Source of the DNA: Spirogloea muscicola
Taxonomy: Eukaryota > Streptophyta > Zygnematophyceae > Spirogloeales > Spirogloeaceae
Reading direction: 5' to 3'
Assembly (NCBI GenBank): GCA_009602725.1
Contig: WELB01000073.1
Coordinates: 558,280-570,564, forward strand
Length of the DNA: 12,285 bases
Numbering within the stretch: position 1 is the stretch's first letter; each line of letters begins with the position of its first letter. The position numbers and the translations under genes are program-made. The notes under the pieces were generated by a model. It had not been told where the DNA came from, did no database searches, and saw only the letters and a list, made by a program, of their open reading frames with translations. Shown piece after piece: positions 1 through 7,475 of the stretch.

Positions 1-4
1 CCGC

Positions 5-35
<31 letters not shown>

Positions 36-68
36 CAGCTCGCGGCCGCCGCGGCGGCCGCCGCCGTC
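1..68 (+). repeat. (GCC)n trinucleotide tract coding for poly-Ala
   Basis: Bases 1-30 are an almost pure GCC repeat, and 42-65 is a second imperfect GCG/GCC run. In the frame of the F-box gene they read as alanine runs broken by Asp-Ala-Gln-Leu. This looks like a low-complexity linker inside the coding exon; length polymorphism is likely. Confidence 0.7.
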
Positions 69-1262
69 GCTGCTGTGAGGGCGCCGGCCATGGCCCTGTA
101 CGGTGCGCTGGAGACGGGCGCCGTCGAGCTCCCGCTCCAGGTCTACAACCGCGAGGTGAGCGCCTGCCGCCACCAAGACGGCGCCCCCAACTGTCAAAGC
201 CGCATTGCGCTGCTGCTGCTGGCGCTCGGTGATGCCAGAGGCGCGGCTGCAGCCTGACGTTGCTGGACTCCTGCCATCATTCCTCGCAGCGCTCCCACCT
301 CGGCTTCATCCTCTCGTGCTACGACGCCTTCGTGCGTTACGATCGCGCCACGGACACGTTCTCGGCGAGGTGACCGTCCGGAGCCCCCCTGGCAGTCGCA
401 AGCCTGTCAAAGCTGGGCAGGTTGCTCGGCTCGGCGAGCTTTGCCATGGACTATCTAGCCATTGACTGGCAACCTGACCGGCACTTGGGCTCGCCCAGCT
501 GGCTCGGACTGAGTGGCGCTCCTTCACGCAGGTATCCGCCGCACGGCAAGCGGGAGCCGGTGCACGAGGCGAGCGTCCCTCGGGCTCACGTGCGCACGGC
601 GCCCACAGAGACCAGCGCGCACGAGCTGTTCCGACCAGAGCCCGGCCAGGAGCTGCGGCCTGGCGACCACGTCGAGGTCCAGTGGCGACGCAGCAAGAGC
701 TTTCCCTTTGGTCAGCATTCAGAAGATCCAGCAACACTTGCAGGACTCCAGCCATGTCCATCACGTTGACACATTGGCTGCATGGAGGCCGCATGCTTCG
801 TTGGGCTTCCTCTTGCAGCAGTTTTGTGACATAGAGTGTGCTGACATTGCTACCGGTCTTCTGCACGGGCTCAGGGTGGTGGTATGGCGTCGTGGGCCAT
901 GCCCGGCACTGTGATGGAAGCCCGTGCCTCTGTCACAAAGACGGTGTGTCCAACCTCCAGCTTTGCGGCAACTTGGGCCACCCATTGTTGCTTGAGCAGG
1001 CTGTTATTGGCGGCCTAGCTAAACAGCGGCTGTCTATCTTGCTGGCTCTTGGCGGTGGCGGTGCACAGGCACGGTTTGGCTAGAGTTCCGGCACTACCGC
1101 GAGGAGTCGCGGTGGCGGCGCGCAGCTGTGAGCCGGACGGTTGCTGCGGAAGTGCCAGACGCGCCCACCGATGGATTCTATGGCGGCATGCGAGTGCTGC
1201 GCGACCCGCTCGAGGTCGCTGCCTGGCAAGCCATGTGGCCACAGGGCGAGCTCCTCGCCTGA
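3..1262 (+). CDS. Plant-type F-box family protein (At2g26850-like), 3' part, five exons
   Basis: Hand-spliced exons are 3-155, 290-369, 532-710, 875-943 and 1069-1262 (stop TGA 1260-1262). They give 224 residues in one continuous frame; the 5' end lies outside the window. All four introns are GT-AG, with donors such as GTGAGC, GTGACC and GTGTGT. The spliced protein begins with an Ala-rich run, then carries the landmarks RSHLGFILSCYDAF, YPPHGKR, RPGDHVEVQWRRSKSFPFG, WWYGVVGH, TVWLEF and DGFYGGMR, ending in WQAMWPQGELLA. From memory these match the conserved C-terminal region of land-plant F-box proteins of the At2g26850/At2g32560 type. The F-box itself would be upstream and is not seen. By family the protein would be a substrate adaptor of an SCF ubiquitin ligase; its substrate is unknown. 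The exact N-terminal extent of exon 1 is uncertain because of the GCC repeat. Confidence 0.85.
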
Positions 1263-2673
1263 CTGAAAGTGCAAGCAACAATAGACCACTCCACTGGACC
1301 TCGTCCGCATTGCCCCGCCGGTGCTGCGCAACATGCGAAGTTGCTCGCTGCTGCAACTAGGCACACGTGCTGATCAAGCTTTATTGAACAGAATATTTAA
1401 TTAGCGTAGCTAATATCTGGCGTAGCTTACTTGTTGCACCGTGCGGCATAGAGGTTTATATTTAAGGGTGAGGACGCTGTGGTGGACTAGCACTTAGCTG
1501 CCCACGCCCTGCTAGATCATTGCAATCAGCCTCAGCAACGCCACTCAACCATTGTACCGACGCTATGGTATGAATGATTAGGGTGGGCTTGCTGTTGATA
1601 GCTCAGTTCTGATCTCAAGTTGTTTATATCCTAGATAAGCAATACCCTCGAGTAGGGCATTGATTGTGACGATTTATGCTACCAAAGATGTCGACTGCGA
1701 CTGATCAGGTGGTGATCATAGCGAGGCTAGTCAATGTAGTGCTGCATTCTCCTCTGCCTCTGCACTACCCACTGCGCGGCCAGCAATGTAGGTCGATGCT
1801 GGCCATTTCATGCCTCCATAAGAATCACATTGACTGAGACACGTGGTCTTCCGCCAAGTGGTACATTTATAATGCCAAGGGTGCGGGTGTGATGGTGATG
1901 GCGTCACTGGGCGTCCGCGGTGATTGGCACGATGAACATAGGTGTAATGATCCTTCTGTCTTTACCTAGCATGAGGCACGGCCATTGCCTCCTCCTCTGC
2001 AGTCGCCATTGATTGGCCCACACTGCATGGCCTATGAAATAGAACCATGCAACAAGCTCTGCTAGGCGCAGCCTGCCTATGGTGTGCAAAGACGCGGTTA
2101 AACTTAGGTGCGAAGCTGACAGTACAATTAAGCACGACTCTGACTAGAGGCTCTGGCGTTGCACTGTTGACCAGCTAAGCAACTTATGACCTTGCTAATG
2201 ACATGCCGAGTCACTGGCTCGTGCGCTATTGGTTGCTATTGCCATCCAAAGGCTTGTGTCAGTGCTCGTTTGCAGCTGGTCTGGTGCATGTTGGCCACTG
2301 CTTAGCAGCGGCCACGGTGGACAGGTTATTGGCACTTCTCGCGCCAGGTGCTGCATGCGAGCTCACGCCGCCAGCAATCGTGGTGATTTGCCGTCGCTTG
2401 CGTGCCGCTTGAGGCCTGCCTGCTTTTAAGACTTTGCACCTGCACAATGCTGAAGTGGGCTATGACCTCGCCTCCACATCGTGCAAGCTCTCTCAGACGA
2501 CCACCACTGAAAGCGAGAGGCGCACCACAATAGTGGCCGCCATAGTTCAGGAGCGCGGTCTGCACAGCAAAGGCAGCAGGAGCGTACAAGCTCAGCTGGC
2601 AATGGGGGGTGGCAAAGGCGGCAGGGGAGGCAGATGAGGAGGGCGGGGGCAGCGAGTGCAGTAGCAGGGCGCC
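1263..2673. other. Gene-free intergenic DNA between two convergent genes
   Basis: I find no exon chain or conserved protein reading here. It must hold the 3'UTRs of the plus-strand F-box gene and the minus-strand hypothetical gene. Composition is clearly less GC-rich than the flanking exons, especially at 1370-1480. A TGTAA pentamer, the chlorophyte-type polyadenylation signal, occurs at 1943-1947. It is about 680 bases past the F-box stop and may be chance. Short open frames such as minus-strand 1904-2089 lack ATG starts and resemble nothing I know. Confidence 0.6.
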
Positions 2674-3951
2674 TCACCTGACCCGTGTAGGGCCGCCCCC
2701 TTTTAGGACGAGCTTGCGTAGTCCGCGACGCATGGCAGACGTGAGAGAGCCCTGGCGCTGCACCTTGCCGGCACCATCTGGGGACCCATCGATGCCGCCA
2801 CCGCCATCCTCGGAAAGGGGCTCCATGGACTCGCCGCCAGCACCGGAGCCGCCGCTGCCCCGAAGCGCGTGGGGGCCCGGCGCGACGGCAATGGGGCCGA
2901 CAGTGTCCGGCCCGACGGGGCCGAGCGACGCGTAGAGCGGCGCGTGCTCTGCGCGACGCGGGTTGAGGATGCCCAGAGCCTGCAGCCGCTCCGCCGTCTC
3001 GAAGAACATCTCCAGCGTCACCGGCTCCACATCGGGCACCACCTTCCAGTGCATGCCGCGACCGCCCAGCCCGCGAAAACGGGTACTGCCGCCGGGCCCC
3101 CCGCCCCCGCCGCTGCCGCTACTTCCGCCTGGTGAAGCACAGTCGTCGCTGCTGCCACCGGCGCCGCCACCGATGCTGCTGCTGGCACCGCCGATGGCAG
3201 GAGTGAGCGACGGAGACTCGCCGCCACCAAACGAGGGCGAGTCGGCAGTCGGCGATGAGGACGAGCGGCGCAGCAGGCTGCCACGCCGCGCGCTCTTGCT
3301 GCCGCCGGAGGCTGGCGAGGGCGGGGCGTGCGGCGGCAGCGCCGGCTGCTTGGCGCCGCTGATCCACTGCTTGTGCTTGTCGCAGAGCGGGCAGTCGCCG
3401 GTGAGCTCGTAGCCCGGCGCGGGGCACGGCAGGACGTGGATGCGCTTAAACGACACCGTCACCTTGGACGACCACCCGTCGCCGGCGCCCACCGTCTCGT
3501 CGTCGTTGGCGCTGCCGCCGCCGCCGCCATTGCCGGAGCCCACGAGGCGCGGCGGCGGGAGGGGCCTGGCCGCTGCGGCGCCGTCAAGTGGGCCGTCGGC
3601 GCCCGGGTCGAGGTCGTCGTCGGCGGCGGCGGCGGCGGCGGCCTGGGCGGCGGTGACGAGTAGGAAGGGGTGCTTGCGGCCGTGGGAGGCCCACCAGCCG
3701 TCGAAGCGTGAGGTGGTGAAGCGCTCGGGCGCGTAGATGGGGTAGGCGTACCCGACGCCGTCCTCGTCGACGCGCAGCGAGACACGGAACGGCACCTTGC
3801 TGTTGGTGCCCGCGGCGACGGTGAAGGTGGCGCCGGGCGCCGCCAGCGCGAAGGTGGCGCCGCCGCGCGCGTCCGCCACCTCCGGCAGCGGCTCGCCCAG
3901 CTGGTCCAGGATCTGCAGCTCGTAGTCGATGCCCAGGTGCCGCGTCTTCAT
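2674..3951 (-). CDS. Hypothetical protein, 425 aa, with Cys/His motif and low-complexity linkers
   Basis: This is an uninterrupted GC-rich minus-strand frame. I chose the ATG at 3951, in a good GCGCCATG context, because recognisable order starts there. The open frame continues upstream to an ATG at 4098, adding 49 Arg/Ser/Pro/Ala-rich residues that could instead be an organelle transit peptide. I do not recognise the family. Residues 1-100 look folded and beta-rich (LGIDYELQILDQLGEPLPEV, VPFRVSLRV, YAYPIYAPERF, FDGWWASHGRKHPFLLV). A poly-Ala/Asp/Gly linker follows at 101-158. At 160-196 is a second ordered block, with KVTVSFKRIHVLPC followed by Cys176, Cys187, Cys190 and His193 (C-x10-C-x2-C-x2-H), which could bind metal. 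Residues 200-295 are Ser/Gly/Pro-rich, and 300-330 are ordered (HWKVVPDVEPVTLEMFFETA). RRGS (222-225) and RQGS (399-402) resemble basophilic kinase sites. No signal peptide or membrane helix is visible. The last codons overlap a good splice donor, so the C terminus is uncertain. Confidence 0.65.
   Translation of the reverse strand: MKTRHLGIDYELQILDQLGEPLPEVADARGGATFALAAPGATFTVAAGTNSKVPFRVSLRVDEDGVGYAYPIYAPERFTTSRFDGWWASHGRKHPFLLVTAAQAAAAAAADDDLDPGADGPLDGAAAARPLPPPRLVGSGNGGGGGSANDDETVGAGDGWSSKVTVSFKRIHVLPCPAPGYELTGDCPLCDKHKQWISGAKQPALPPHAPPSPASGGSKSARRGSLLRRSSSSPTADSPSFGGGESPSLTPAIGGASSSIGGGAGGSSDDCASPGGSSGSGGGGGPGGSTRFRGLGGRGMHWKVVPDVEPVTLEMFFETAERLQALGILNPRRAEHAPLYASLGPVGPDTVGPIAVAPGPHALRGSGGSGAGGESMEPLSEDGGGGIDGSPDGAGKVQRQGSLTSAMRRGLRKLVLKGGGPTRVR
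3621..3642. repeat. (CGG)n microsatellite inside the hypothetical gene
   Basis: A run of CGG units within the minus-strand coding frame encodes the poly-Ala stretch near residues 104-110. It joins two ordered blocks of the protein. Confidence 0.6.
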
Positions 3952-4139
3952 GGCGCCGGGCTTCGCCGCCACGGCGCGGGCAGGCAGGGGCGGAGGCGAG
4001 GGGGGCCGACAGGCGCGCCGGCCGCGCCAGCTGGGGGGTGCGCAGCTCCGCCGGCGGGAACGAGGGGCCGCCCCGACAACCCCGCGGCTGTCCTGCATTA
4101 CCCCACTGGGGGCCCCCCAACATCAACTCGACACCCTCC

Positions 4140-4305
4140 ATTTCTCCTCCGACTGCGCTTATCATTGAGTCTACAGCGCTCCCAGGCACTCGCGAGACAC
4201 CAGCGTGCTGGTCGTGCATTAGCACAGGCTAATGGCTTCCGTAGTGGTGGATTGGCGCCTCAGCTTAGCTTGTCAGATATGCATGTGCTCACTCGGGGAT
4301 ATTAG
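4140..4305 (+). mobile_element. Diverged LINE fragment, reverse-transcriptase C terminus
   Basis: One plus-strand frame reads SLSLQRS, then RAGRALAQA, then SLSDMHVLTRGY, and stops at TAG 4303-4305. The same order of blocks closes the better preserved copies at 4816-5301 (minus) and 4569-5584 (plus). The 5' limit is approximate. Homology fades before 4154, so this copy is 5'-truncated and old. It lies just upstream of the minus-strand hypothetical gene. Confidence 0.6.
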
Positions 4306-4398
4306 TGTCCCCCTTAGCCAGCTCATTACCCAGTTAACAGGACATTTGTAAGGCTTGAATTGGCCTCCCTTCCAATTTCATGCGCACCGCGCGCCTTC

Positions 4399-4543
4399 TC
4401 CCACTGTGCCGTCCGCACCTTTTACCCTGGCCCCTCGTGGCCAACCAGCAGCAGCTTTTTCCGAAGGGCTGTCCGGCTCCGTCGGACCTCGTCCAGTCTC
4501 GCTGGGCTTTCTGAAGTTGCGGCTCCGAAGTAGAGGTTACTAG
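4399..4543 (+). mobile_element. Possible very diverged LINE C-terminal fragment
   Basis: A plus frame ends SLGFLKLRLRSRGY and stops at 4541-4543, echoing the SDLRLLTRSY ending of neighbouring copies. Upstream similarity is weak, so this may be chance or another subfamily. Bases 4306-4398 between it and the previous fragment show no clear content. Confidence 0.35.
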
Positions 4544-4555
4544 GTGTAATATCCA

Positions 4556-4568
4556 CTACTTGGTTCAC
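4556..4568 (+). repeat. Left target-site duplication of outer LINE copy
   Basis: CTACTTGGTTCAC here is identical to 5585-5597, immediately after the element's 3' tail. A 13-base direct repeat exactly bounding the element is typical of LINE integration. Confidence 0.8.
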
Positions 4569-4605
4569 GGGTCCCAGTGGCTCGACCTGCTAGCCAGGCT
4601 TGCGC

Positions 4606-4721
4606 TTCTTTGGCTTCGGACATTGTCCTTCTTTTTTGGGCTGGCTTTGCCAGCCTCTCTTCTCTATGGGCGCGCACTTCTCTTTGCCAGCCCCTCTCCT
4701 CTATGGGCGCGCACTTCTCTC
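4606..4721 (+). mobile_element. 116-base LINE insertion made of 3'UTR only, nested in outer copy
   Basis: This segment interrupts the outer element between SQWLDLLARLA and RRAVSRRR. The related copy at 5735-6265 has these joined without a gap. It is flanked by a short direct repeat TGCGC (4601-4605 and 4722-4726). It holds the family 3' hairpin, here perfect (GGCTGGC, loop TTT, GCCAGCC at 4639-4655). It ends in a 37-base unit present twice (4650-4686 and 4687-4723) with three mismatches. It has no coding part, so it appears to be an extreme 5' truncation. Confidence 0.7.
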
Positions 4722-4802
4722 TGCGCGGCGCGCTGTGTCCCGCAGGCGAAGTGAGCCGGCTGACTTCAACGCCGCTGGCTCGTGGGCCCAGGCCTATCGC
4801 AT

Positions 4803-4815
4803 GCGTCTGTCAATC
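4803..4815 (+). repeat. Left target-site duplication of nested minus-strand LINE
   Basis: GCGTCTGTCAATC matches 5302-5314 exactly. Removing the insert and one duplication restores the reading frame of the host element. Confidence 0.8.
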
Positions 4816-5301
4816 AAGAAGAAAGGCTCGCCCATTGAGGATAGGGGCTAGAAAAAGCCAGCCCAAAATAAGAATGAACAAAGGACGAGAAGGGGCCAGG
4901 GGAAGCACTAAGAGAAACAAGCACAAGAAGAAAGGAAGCAGCGACGAAGCACTCAGTAACCCCTGCGAAGCAGCCTCAAGTCAGAGAGATTGGGTTCCTG
5001 GAAGCGGGTCCCCTGGCCAGAGCCAGAGGCAGCAGCGAGGGCTCTGCCGGCCCGCAGGTGCTGCGGGCGGGCCATAGACCTGTGCAGCGAGACGGCCAAG
5101 CGCATGCGGTACACCTGCGCTAGCGACCCGGCTGCATGGAATTCCACCGGCTCCCCATGGAAGCGGCGGACAAAGGCGTGGCGTGAGAGCTGGTTGAGTA
5201 ACTCGAGCCACCGAGCGCCGATCGCCCCGTGCGTATCAATGGCGAGCGGGAAGAACTCGTCTTCCTGCGGGTGATCTGCACATTAGAGCTCCTTGGCCCG
5301 A
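4816..5301 (-). mobile_element. 5'-truncated LINE copy nested in the outer element, frame intact
   Basis: Flanked by a perfect 13-base duplication GCGTCTGTCAATC (4803-4815 and 5302-5314), this copy is inserted into the coding part of the outer plus-strand element. It reads uninterrupted from about 5275 to the TGA at 4953-4955, some 107 codons. The start is FFPLAIDTHGAIGARWLELL, a motif I recognise from the C-terminal end of many non-LTR reverse-transcriptase ORFs. EFHAAGSLAQVYRMRL, LRAGRALAAAS and LSDLRLLRRGY follow. A stop (5283-5285) lies just upstream in frame. The 137-base 3'UTR carries the family hairpin (4844-4864) and ends TTTCTTCTT. The open frame suggests a recent insertion. Confidence 0.85.
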
Positions 5302-5314
5302 GCGTCTGTCAATC
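5302..5314 (+). repeat. Right target-site duplication of nested minus-strand LINE
   Basis: GCGTCTGTCAATC, identical to 4803-4815; the host LINE frame resumes directly after it. Confidence 0.8.
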
Positions 5315-5584
5315 TCCCTCCAGCGGCCCATGGACCACGCCTTGCATCTGCGTGCTGGCCGTGCTCTCGCTGCAGCCTCTGGCTTTTGTCAGGGGGATTG
5401 TTTTCCGGCAGCTAGTCTGTCGGATTTGAGGCTCCTCACTCGTAGCTACTGAGTGGTCCATCCCTACACCCGTTCTGACATAGCGCTATAGGCCCCTCCA
5501 TCATTTGGCCCTTTCAAACCGTTGTCAACATTTTTCGGGCTGGCTATTCACAGCACTTAGCCCCATTGGGAGAGCCACTTCTTT

Positions 5585-5597
5585 CTACTTGGTTCAC
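5585..5597 (+). repeat. Right target-site duplication of outer LINE copy
   Basis: CTACTTGGTTCAC directly follows the element end ...CACTTCTTT and matches 4556-4568 perfectly. Confidence 0.8.
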
Positions 5598-5734
5598 TGT
5601 GTGCTTTAGCGCTCTCTTTGAGCCTTGTCCATTCTGTCTAGGCTGGCCAGTCACGGCCCCCGGCCCCTTTTGGAAGAGCTCATTTCTTCACCCCTTTCAG
5701 ACCTTGTCCATTCTTTGGGCTGGCCTCTCACAGC
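5598..5734 (+). mobile_element. Tandem LINE 3'UTR fragments
   Basis: Two partial units follow one another. One has CCTTGTCCATTC, a hairpin-like GGCTG...CGGCC at 5641-5658 with one G-U pair, and the tail TTTGGAAGAGCTCATTTCTT. The second starts near 5700 with CCTTGTCCATTC and GGGCTGG. It is cut at 5734 by the minus-strand copy and resumes at 6266. They are remnants of 3' ends without coding sequence. Confidence 0.65.
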
Positions 5735-6265
5735 GTTATCTCAAAACTCGGGTAAGATGAATTACTCAATAACAACGAGTGAAATGCCTCAAACCCGACA
5801 GACGAGCTGGCGGAAAACAATCGCCCTGACGAGGCAGCAGCGAGAGCACGGCCAGCACGCAGGTGCAAAGTGTGGGCCATGCTCCGCTGAAGGGATATGG
5901 AGAGGCGCATGCGGTATACCTGGGCTACCGAGCCAGCGGCGCAGCCTCAGCCTGCCCACCTCGCCTGCGGGACACAGCGCGCCGCGCAAGCCTGGCTAGC
6001 AGGTCGAGCCACTGGGACCCGAGAGCCCCGTGCACATCCACGGCCAGGGGTACGAACTTGTCCCCAGCCAGGCTGGTCAGCGTGTTTGGCCGCCTTGCTG
6101 CGAGCGGCGTTCGCTGCAGCATGGCCAGCCCTCGAGGCAGAAAGGCCCGGATTGGAGCGGTCGACAGTTTGGTGGTGACCACATCTGCAATGATGCGCGC
6201 GCTGCCTCCCGGCGTGGAGGCCACCAAGTCGACGCGTCTCGTGTGTAGTCCGTCAGCCTTCATTT
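5735..6265 (-). mobile_element. Longest LINE reverse-transcriptase fragment, frameshifted, nested in a 3'UTR unit
   Basis: The insert is flanked by TCTCACAGC (5726-5734 and 6266-6274) and lands in the hairpin of a plus-oriented 3'UTR unit. From 6265 downward the frame reads RRVDLVAS, GSARIIADVVTTKL and AARRPNTLTSLAGDKFVPLA, then VDVHGALGSQWLDLLARL, and breaks at a TAG (5925-5927). The same protein blocks resume in a second frame (GSVAQVYRMRLSISLQRSM, HLRAGRALAAAS). After a small deletion in place of GGCTTTTG they continue in a third frame to a TGA at 5766-5768. It therefore has at least two frameshifts and is inactive. Only about 31 bases follow the stop, and the family hairpin is absent from its 3' end. 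Confidence 0.75.
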
Positions 6266-6454
6266 TCTCACAGCCACTGCTGTCAATTTGGAAGAGCTGT
6301 TTCTCGTTTTGGCCCCTTTGGACATTGTTCACTAACTGCTATTTCTTTTCGGACATTGTTCACTGTTTCCTCTGGGGCCACTCACAGCCACCTTGTCCAT
6401 TCCTTTGGGCTGGCCTCTCCAGCCACCAGTTAATCTGGCCGCGCTTGCTTCATC
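6266..6454 (+). mobile_element. LINE 3'UTR fragments, plus orientation
   Basis: Bases 6266-6310 complete the unit interrupted at 5734 and include AATTTGGAAGAGCTGTTTCT. Further on, ACCTTGTCCATTCCTTTGGG (6391-6410) and GGCTGGCCTCTCCAGCC give another hairpin unit near 6407-6425. There is no coding content. The right limit is set by the 3' end of the next minus-strand copy. Confidence 0.6.
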
Positions 6455-6783
6455 AAGAAAATCAGTGGCTCTCCCGAAGGGGGCAAGGGCTGTGATAGCC
6501 AGCCCAGAAAGAATGGATAAGGTTCGAAGGGCCGAAAGGTGCACACAGCTATGCAAGAGACTACAGCGGAATTGAAATTTAATAATCGTGAGTCAGCAGC
6601 CGCAAGTCGGAGTAACTTGCAGCTGGAAAAGAGGCACCCAGACGAAACCCAGAAGCAGCAGCCATAGCACGGCCTGCCCGCAAGTGCACTGCGTGAGCCT
6701 GGGACCTTTAAAAGGATATGGATAGCCGCATACGGAACGCTTGGGCAAGCGACCCGGCGACGTTGAAGCCAGGCAGCTCACCT
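6455..6783 (-). mobile_element. LINE copy with internal stop, complete 3'UTR
   Basis: The minus frame reads FNVAGSLAQAFRMRLSISF, a TAA, then HLRAGRAMAAASGF and SYSDLRLLTHDY, stopping at 6579-6581. The block order equals that of the intact copy at 4816-5301. A 3'UTR of about 125 bases follows with CTTATCCATTC and a hairpin GGGCTG...CAGCCC (6487-6505), ending CACTGATTTTCTT. I could not find a clean target-site duplication, and the 5' limit near 6783 is approximate. Confidence 0.7.
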
Positions 6784-6925
6784 GGCTGTCCATATCGACC
6801 TTGTCCAGCTGGCCTGTCGCTGCCACCGCCTCCTTTGCCCTAGCTGCCGTCCCAGGCTGTAGGCGAGGCGCGTACATCGCGCACCCTCCTTCTGGTGAGC
6901 TTCTTCCCTCTCGGATGCTAGTGAA

Positions 6926-7290
6926 TCCGACTTGCGGCTGCTGGCAAGGTTGTTGAGCCGTGGTCACTTCTTCCCTAAGTGATCTGCACTCTTCAACTCC
7001 TTTGGCTTCCTACGTCTACTTCTTATGGTCCGCCTACTTCTTAAAGATCGCGATTAGTGTGTTTGCTTCTTGCGCCATCCGGCCCCTCAGACCTTGTCCA
7101 TTCCTTTGGGATGGCCTCTCACAGCCACCAGTCAATGTGGAAGCGCTGTTTCCTTTAAAGAGCTTTTCGACCTCTGCCTGGGTCCTCTGTCTCAGCCAAC
7201 GCCCCTTTGAAGGTCGCTTTCTGTCTAGCTCCTCACGAGACCTTGTCCACTGTCTTAGGCTGGCCTTCTACAAGCATCGCGCCCTTTTTG
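6926..7290 (+). mobile_element. LINE C-terminal scrap and two 3'UTR units
   Basis: TCCGACTTGCGGCTGCTG at 6926-6943 codes SDLRLL, the conserved end of the ORF. It is an exact inverted repeat of 6594-6611. Downstream, CCTTGTCCATTCCTTTGGGA at 7092-7111 is followed by a hairpin region with one mismatched pair, and then AATGTGGAAGCGCTGTTTCC. A second weaker unit lies at 7238-7290 (CCTTGTCCACTGTCTTAGGC). Bases 6784-6925 may belong to the same copy but show no clear frame. Confidence 0.5.
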
Positions 7291-7475
7291 TCTCCTAGCC
7301 CCAGTCGCCTCGGCTTAGTGCGCCGCAGCACCTCTCTGGAGTTGATTTCACTGGCCAAACACATCTACGGGGTTCAAGACTCGTTAGCTTGACCTTCTCG
7401 AGCGACTTAAGGAACAAGTGGTGGCCAGACGTCTTGGGTAGCAAGGCGAGCAGCCAGGTGCCCTCAATGACCAAA

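Larger units (their letters stand above)
4569..5584 (+). mobile_element. 5'-truncated LINE copy (outer element) interrupted by two nested insertions
   Basis: The element is flanked by a perfect 13-base duplication, CTACTTGGTTCAC, at 4556-4568 and 5585-5597. Its own sequence is 4569-4605, 4727-4815 and 5315-5584. Coding blocks read SQWLDLLARLA at the start; RAGRALAAASG and SLSDLRLLTRSY come at the end, with a TGA stop at 5450-5452. The 3'UTR of 132 bases carries the family hairpin (5538-5554) and ends GAGAGCCACTTCTTT. Taking out the nested minus-strand copy with one copy of its duplication rejoins the frame across RMRLSI and SLQRP. By family this is the C-terminal end of a non-LTR retrotransposon ORF2. 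5' truncation with a fixed 3' end fits target-primed reverse transcription. It is not an autonomous element. Confidence 0.8.

Noticed and set aside
306-866. 186-codon minus-strand open frame across the F-box gene
   Set aside because: It is antisense to conserved exons and introns, has a low-complexity Arg/Ala composition and resembles no family. It is a shadow of GC-rich coding DNA.
1401-1413. TTAGC-GTA-GCTAA inverted repeat in AT-rich DNA
   Set aside because: It is too short to separate from chance in this composition and has no related copies in the window.
1904-2089. Minus-strand 61-codon frame in the intergenic region
   Set aside because: It has no ATG start, no recognisable sequence and no neighbouring exon to join.
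3584-4225. 213-codon minus-strand frame, offset from the 425-residue hypothetical protein
   Set aside because: It overlaps the better frame, is dominated by Arg/Pro runs and lacks ordered sequence beyond that expected of a shifted frame.
7340-7400. GGTTCAAGACTC resembling a tRNA T-arm
   Set aside because: No acceptor stem, D-arm or anticodon arm could be paired at the right distances.
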